A model generated the notes under the pieces. It ran no database searches. It saw only the letters and a program-made list of their open reading frames with translations, and was not told the DNA's origin. A DNA stretch of 64,000 bases, taken from assembly GCA_963788215.1 (NCBI GenBank), contig CAWBFX010000008.1, positions 1 through 64,000 of the forward strand, read 5' to 3'. Origin of the DNA: AC-32 sp963788215. GTDB taxonomy: Bacteria > Actinomycetota > Thermoleophilia > Gaiellales > Gaiellaceae. This document shows, piece by piece, positions 61,081 through 64,000 of the stretch; position 1 is the stretch's first letter; each line of letters starts with the position of its first letter. A program made the translations under genes and the position numbers.

Positions 61081-61773
61081 CCGAGAACGGCCCGCTGCAG
61101 GTCGAAGCGACCGGCGAGACCGTCGGGGAGGCCAAGTGGAGCGCACTCCGCGAGCTGGAGAAGCTTCAGCCGGGGATCGACAAGGCGGCCGTCCAGTTCC
61201 AGGTCCTCTCAGAAGGCGAGCGCGGCCTGCTCGGCGTCGGCTACGCGCCCGCGCGGGTGATCGCGAGCGTCGATGCGCTCAGCCGTCGCGGCGCCGGCTC
61301 CCAGCGCCGCTGTCGAGGAAGAAGGCGAGCTCGCCGCGCAGGTGCGCGAGCTGCTCGAGCACGTCCTCGAGGCCATCGGCGTCGCCGCCCGCGTCGAGAT
61401 CCGCGAGGACGACGAGTCGCTTGTCGCGACGGTCACCGGCCGGGAGCTCGGGCTCGTGATCGGCAAGCACGGCCAGACGATCGACGCGATCCAGTACCTC
61501 GTGAACGCGATCGCCTGGCGCGAGCACGGCGACGAGCGGAAGCCCGTCGTGGTGGACGCAGCCGGCTATCGCGAGCGGCGCGAGGCTACTCTCGGAACGC
61601 TCGCCGTGCGCTCGGCCGAGCGGGCGAAGGCCTCCCGCAGCGCGGTCGAGCTCGACCCGATGACGGCCGTCGAGCGCAAGGTCGTCCACATGCATCTGAA
61701 GGACGTGCCGGGCGTCACCACGCGCAGCGAAGGGACCGAGCCCAACCGGTTCGTCGTCGTCGAGCCCGAGTGA
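61077..61773 (+). pseudogene. jag: Jag/KhpB-like RNA-binding protein, frameshifted as sequenced
   Basis: RNA-binding regulator usually encoded after yidC. From ATG 61077 (ATGA with yidC) the Jag_N domain reads EATGETVGEAKWSALRELE and GLLGVGYAPARVIASVDA; near 61274-61282 the frame moves by +1 to SAVAAPAPSAAVEEEGEL, then the KH domain (TGRELGLVIGKHGQTIDAIQYLVNAI) and R3H domain (MTAVERKVVHMHLKDVPGVTTRSEGTEPNRFVVVEPE, pieces). Removing one base gives a normal protein of about 231 residues. Probably a sequence error. Confidence 0.88.
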
Positions 61774-62345
61774 TCGAACGCTGGTTGGAGGCCCTTGTCT
61801 CCACGCCAGGCCTGACTTCTCTGAGCGGCGAGGAAGCCCGCCGCGTCCACGTAACCGACAGCCTCGCCGCCCTCGACGTCGTGCGTGGATTCGACGGCGC
61901 GATCGTGGACGTCGGCTCCGGCGGCGGTGCTCCCGGGATCCCGCTCGCCGTGGCTCTTCCGGACCGGCAGGTGACGCTCCTCGAGGCGAGCCGCCGCAAG
62001 TGCGAGTTCCTGGAAGGCTGGGCGCGAGAGCTCCCGAACGTGAGCGTGGTCTGCGGCCGAGCCGAGGAGCAGCCCGTCGACGCGTGGGGCGTCGCGGTCG
62101 CGAAGGCGCTCGCCGAGCCGCCGGTGGCCGCGGAATGGTGTCTCCCGCTCGTCGCCCCGGGCGGCGCCGCGATCCTGTTCGTGGGCCCGAGCGCCGATTC
62201 GGAGCGGGTCGCGCGGGTCGCCGCGAAGCTCGGCGGCGAGCCGGCGGAATCCCCGCCAGGCCTGCTCGTCCTGCGCAAGCTCCAGCCCACGCCGGAGGGC
62301 TTTCCGCGGCGCCCCGGCGTCGCCAGGAAACGTCCGCTCGCGTAG
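61770..62345 (+). CDS. rsmG: 16S rRNA (guanine-527-N7)-methyltransferase
   Basis: Methylates G527 of 16S rRNA, which also affects streptomycin sensitivity. 191 residues from GTG 61770, overlapping the jag TGA. VHVTDSLAALDVVRGFDGAIVDVGSGGGAPGIPLAVALPDRQVTLLEASRRKCEFLE holds the SAM motif DVGSGGGAPGIPLA. WGVAVAKALAEPPVAAEWCLPLVAPGGAA gives motif IV. Slightly short at the N-terminus relative to E. coli (207). Confidence 0.94.
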   Translation: MIERWLEALVSTPGLTSLSGEEARRVHVTDSLAALDVVRGFDGAIVDVGSGGGAPGIPLAVALPDRQVTLLEASRRKCEFLEGWARELPNVSVVCGRAEEQPVDAWGVAVAKALAEPPVAAEWCLPLVAPGGAAILFVGPSADSERVARVAAKLGGEPAESPPGLLVLRKLQPTPEGFPRRPGVARKRPLA

Positions 62346-62358
62346 CTAGCGTGCCCGT

Positions 62359-63114
62359 ATGCCCGGCCGGGTGTATGCGCTTGCCAATCAGAAGGGCGGG
62401 GTCGGCAAGACGACCACCGCGATCAACCTCGCGGCCTGCCTCGCCGAGGCCGGCGAGCGCACGCTCGTGGTCGATCTCGACCCGCAGGCGAACGCGACGT
62501 CGGGCCTCGGGGAGCGGGCGAACGGCAGCTCGTCGTTCGACCTCCTCGACGGGATCGCGCTCGAGCGGCTGATCCGTCCGACGAAGTTCGCGAACCTCGA
62601 CCTCGTGCCGTCCAAGCCGGAGCTTGCAGGCGCCGCCGTCGAGCTCGCCCGGCGGCCGGACGGGGAGCGCTACCTCGCCGAGTCGCTGGCCGGAGCAGGA
62701 GCGCGCTACTCCTTCGTCTTCCTCGACTGCCCGCCGTCGCTCGGGCCGCTGACTGTCAACGCGCTCGCGGCCGCCGATCGCGTGCTCGTGCCGGTGCAGG
62801 CCGAGTACTACGCGCTCGAGGGCCTCGCGCAGCTCGTCGGCTCGGTCGAGCTCGTGCGCTCGCGGTTGAACCCGCGCCTCGCGATCGGCGGGGTGATCCT
62901 GACCATGGTTGACCGGCGAACGCGCCTCGCGGCCGACGTCTCGGACGAGGTGCGCCGGCACTTCGGAGAGCTCGTCTTCCGCACGGCCGTTCCGCGCTCT
63001 GTCCGCCTCGCCGAGGCGCCGAGCCACGGGCTGCCGGTGACCGCCTACGACCGCGCGTCGGCCGGCGCCGACGCGTACTGGAAGGTGGCGATAGAGCTTG
63101 TCGGCCGTTCCTGA
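62359..63114 (+). CDS. parA: Chromosome-partitioning ATPase ParA/Soj
   Basis: 251 residues, ATG 62359. Deviant Walker A NQKGGVGKTTTAINLAACLAE (KGGVGKTT about 9-16), LVVDLDPQANATSGLG, FVFLDCPPSLGPLTVNALAAAD and VLVPVQAEYYALEGLAQL are standard. Works with ParB and parS to separate origins. parB begins inside its last codons (17-base overlap). Confidence 0.95.
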   Translation: MPGRVYALANQKGGVGKTTTAINLAACLAEAGERTLVVDLDPQANATSGLGERANGSSSFDLLDGIALERLIRPTKFANLDLVPSKPELAGAAVELARRPDGERYLAESLAGAGARYSFVFLDCPPSLGPLTVNALAAADRVLVPVQAEYYALEGLAQLVGSVELVRSRLNPRLAIGGVILTMVDRRTRLAADVSDEVRRHFGELVFRTAVPRSVRLAEAPSHGLPVTAYDRASAGADAYWKVAIELVGRS

Positions 63115-63943
63115 CAAACGCCGCGGCCTGGGCCGCGGTCTCGAGCTGCTTGTCGGCGGCGAGGGCCAGCCGGAGCTGGCGCACCTGCCCGTCGAGACGA
63201 TCCACGCGAACCCCCGCCAGCCGCGGAAGCGCTTCGACCACGAGGCGGCGACCGCGCTCGCGGAATCGGTCCGCGCCCAGGGCCTGGTTCAGCCTGTGGT
63301 CGTGCGGCCGCGGCAGGCCGGCGGCTGGGAGCTGATCGCCGGCGAACGCCGCTGGCGTGCAGCGCGCGAGGCCGGACTCCCGACCGTTCCGGCGCTCGTG
63401 CGGGAAGCCGACGACCGCGACTCGCTGCTCCTCGGCCTCGTCGAGAACGTCGCACGCGAGGAGCTCTCCGCCGTCGAGGAGGCGCGCGCGTACGCGCTCC
63501 TGATGGACGAGTTCGGGCTCTCGCTCGGCGACCTCTCGGCCCGAGTCGGGAAGGCGAAGCCGACGGTCTCCAACCGGCTGCGGCTGCTGGAGCTCACCGA
63601 CGACGTGCTTGGGATGGTCGAGCGCGGCGAGTTGAGCGAGGGTCACGCCCGCGCGGTCCTGGCCGTGCCCGACAACGAGGGGCGCCGCGGCCTTGCGCGG
63701 CAGATCGTCCGTCGGCGGATGTCGGTACGCGCGGCGGAGCGCGCCGCCCGCTGGGCGGGAGCGAAGACGAAGCCGCGCAAGGTGCCGAAGGTCGACCCGG
63801 CGCTGGCGGCTCGTGCTCGCGAAGCTGCGGAGCGTGCAACCGGGTTCACCGCGCGCGTGACTGCGGGCCGGCTCGAGATCGCGTTCTCGGACGAGACCGA
63901 GCTCGAAGAGCTGGCGGAGGCGCTGGAGCGCCTCGTCGCGTAG
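63098..63943 (+). CDS. parB: Chromosome-partitioning protein ParB
   Basis: 281 residues from TTG 63098. RGLGRGLELLVGG leader (ParA-stimulating region), NPRQPRKRFD, the CTPase motif in GWELIAGERRWRAAREAG (GERR patch) and LVENVAREELSAVEEARAYALLMDEFGLSLGDLSARVGKAKPTVSNRLRLLEL (pieces) including the HTH, then a C-terminal dimerisation region. Binds parS. I see no perfect 16-bp parS within the window. Confidence 0.95.
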   Translation: MSAVPDKRRGLGRGLELLVGGEGQPELAHLPVETIHANPRQPRKRFDHEAATALAESVRAQGLVQPVVVRPRQAGGWELIAGERRWRAAREAGLPTVPALVREADDRDSLLLGLVENVAREELSAVEEARAYALLMDEFGLSLGDLSARVGKAKPTVSNRLRLLELTDDVLGMVERGELSEGHARAVLAVPDNEGRRGLARQIVRRRMSVRAAERAARWAGAKTKPRKVPKVDPALAARAREAAERATGFTARVTAGRLEIAFSDETELEELAEALERLVA

Positions 63944-64000
63944 CCCCGTATCTTTTCCGCGGCCGGGGGCGTTAAACGACGAGATGCTCCCCGGCTGGCA
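63944..64000. other. Window edge after parB; possible start of another gene
   Basis: 57 bases. An ATG at 63984 opens the frame MLPGW and runs off the window end; no clear ribosome site precedes it. Too short to assign. Confidence 0.2.

Overview
The window is a very GC-rich, gene-dense bacterial chromosome segment that contains the replication origin. The gene set and order (rpmH-rnpA-yidD-yidC-jag-rsmG-parA-parB on one side, dnaA-dnaN-recF-dciA-gyrB-gyrA on the other, plus an intein at the catalytic tyrosine of GyrA) point to the Actinomycetota. Separate accA/accD and an E. coli-sized GyrB are not what classical actinomycetes have, so I infer a deep-branching lineage such as Thermoleophilia; no 16S gene is present to settle it. 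There are no rRNA, tRNA or CRISPR genes and no insertion sequences that I can see.

Region 1 (1-8.8 kb): a truncated Hsp20 gene runs into lon, both broken by apparent single-base insertions; then a YtxH-like protein, a secreted M23 peptidase, a ZIP metal transporter, two half-size TauE/SafE proteins, trehalose-phosphatase, an EamA transporter and a NUDIX hydrolase. Region 2 (8.7-19.7 kb): a HAD phosphatase, YbjQ-like protein, DNA polymerase X, a polyprenol-phosphate sugar transferase, thioredoxin and an orphan DppB-type permease, then the thiamine operon thiD-thiM-thiE-thiL (leftward) behind a TPP riboswitch, then a methyltransferase and an MrfA-like helicase. Region 3 (19.7-32.4 kb): a papain-like C1 peptidase, a YCII protein with an ECF sigma factor, DDAH, an M29 aminopeptidase, a type II NADH dehydrogenase-like protein, an ABC exporter pair, and the two-gene NHEJ system ligD-ku.

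Region 4 (32.4-45.5 kb): lipid synthesis. accA-accD and fabZ-fabH-fabD-fabG-fabF all read leftward, with birA (biotin ligase for acetyl-CoA carboxylase) divergent beside fabZ. acpP is absent, and between fabD and fabG lies a 168-bp imperfect palindrome with perfect 14-bp ends. A zinc-ribbon arginase-family protein and tandem GNAT paralogues lie beside accD. Region 5 (43.4-48.7 kb): a cell-wall amidase, an NfeD protease-stomatin pair, a short GalT-like protein and a MerR-like regulator.

Region 6 (48.8-64 kb): the origin. gyrA (414-residue intein with a LAGLIDADG endonuclease), gyrB, dciA, recF, dnaN and dnaA read leftward; rpmH to parB read rightward. The 325-bp dnaA-rpmH gap has DnaA-box-like sequences and a good dnaA promoter, so I call it oriC. 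Genes are packed with NTGA start/stop overlaps; three (recF, a HAD gene, the GalT-like gene) appear to use CTG as start in a CTGA overlap, which ATG/GTG/TTG-only gene finders would miss. Seven apparent +1 insertions in four genes suggest local sequence error.
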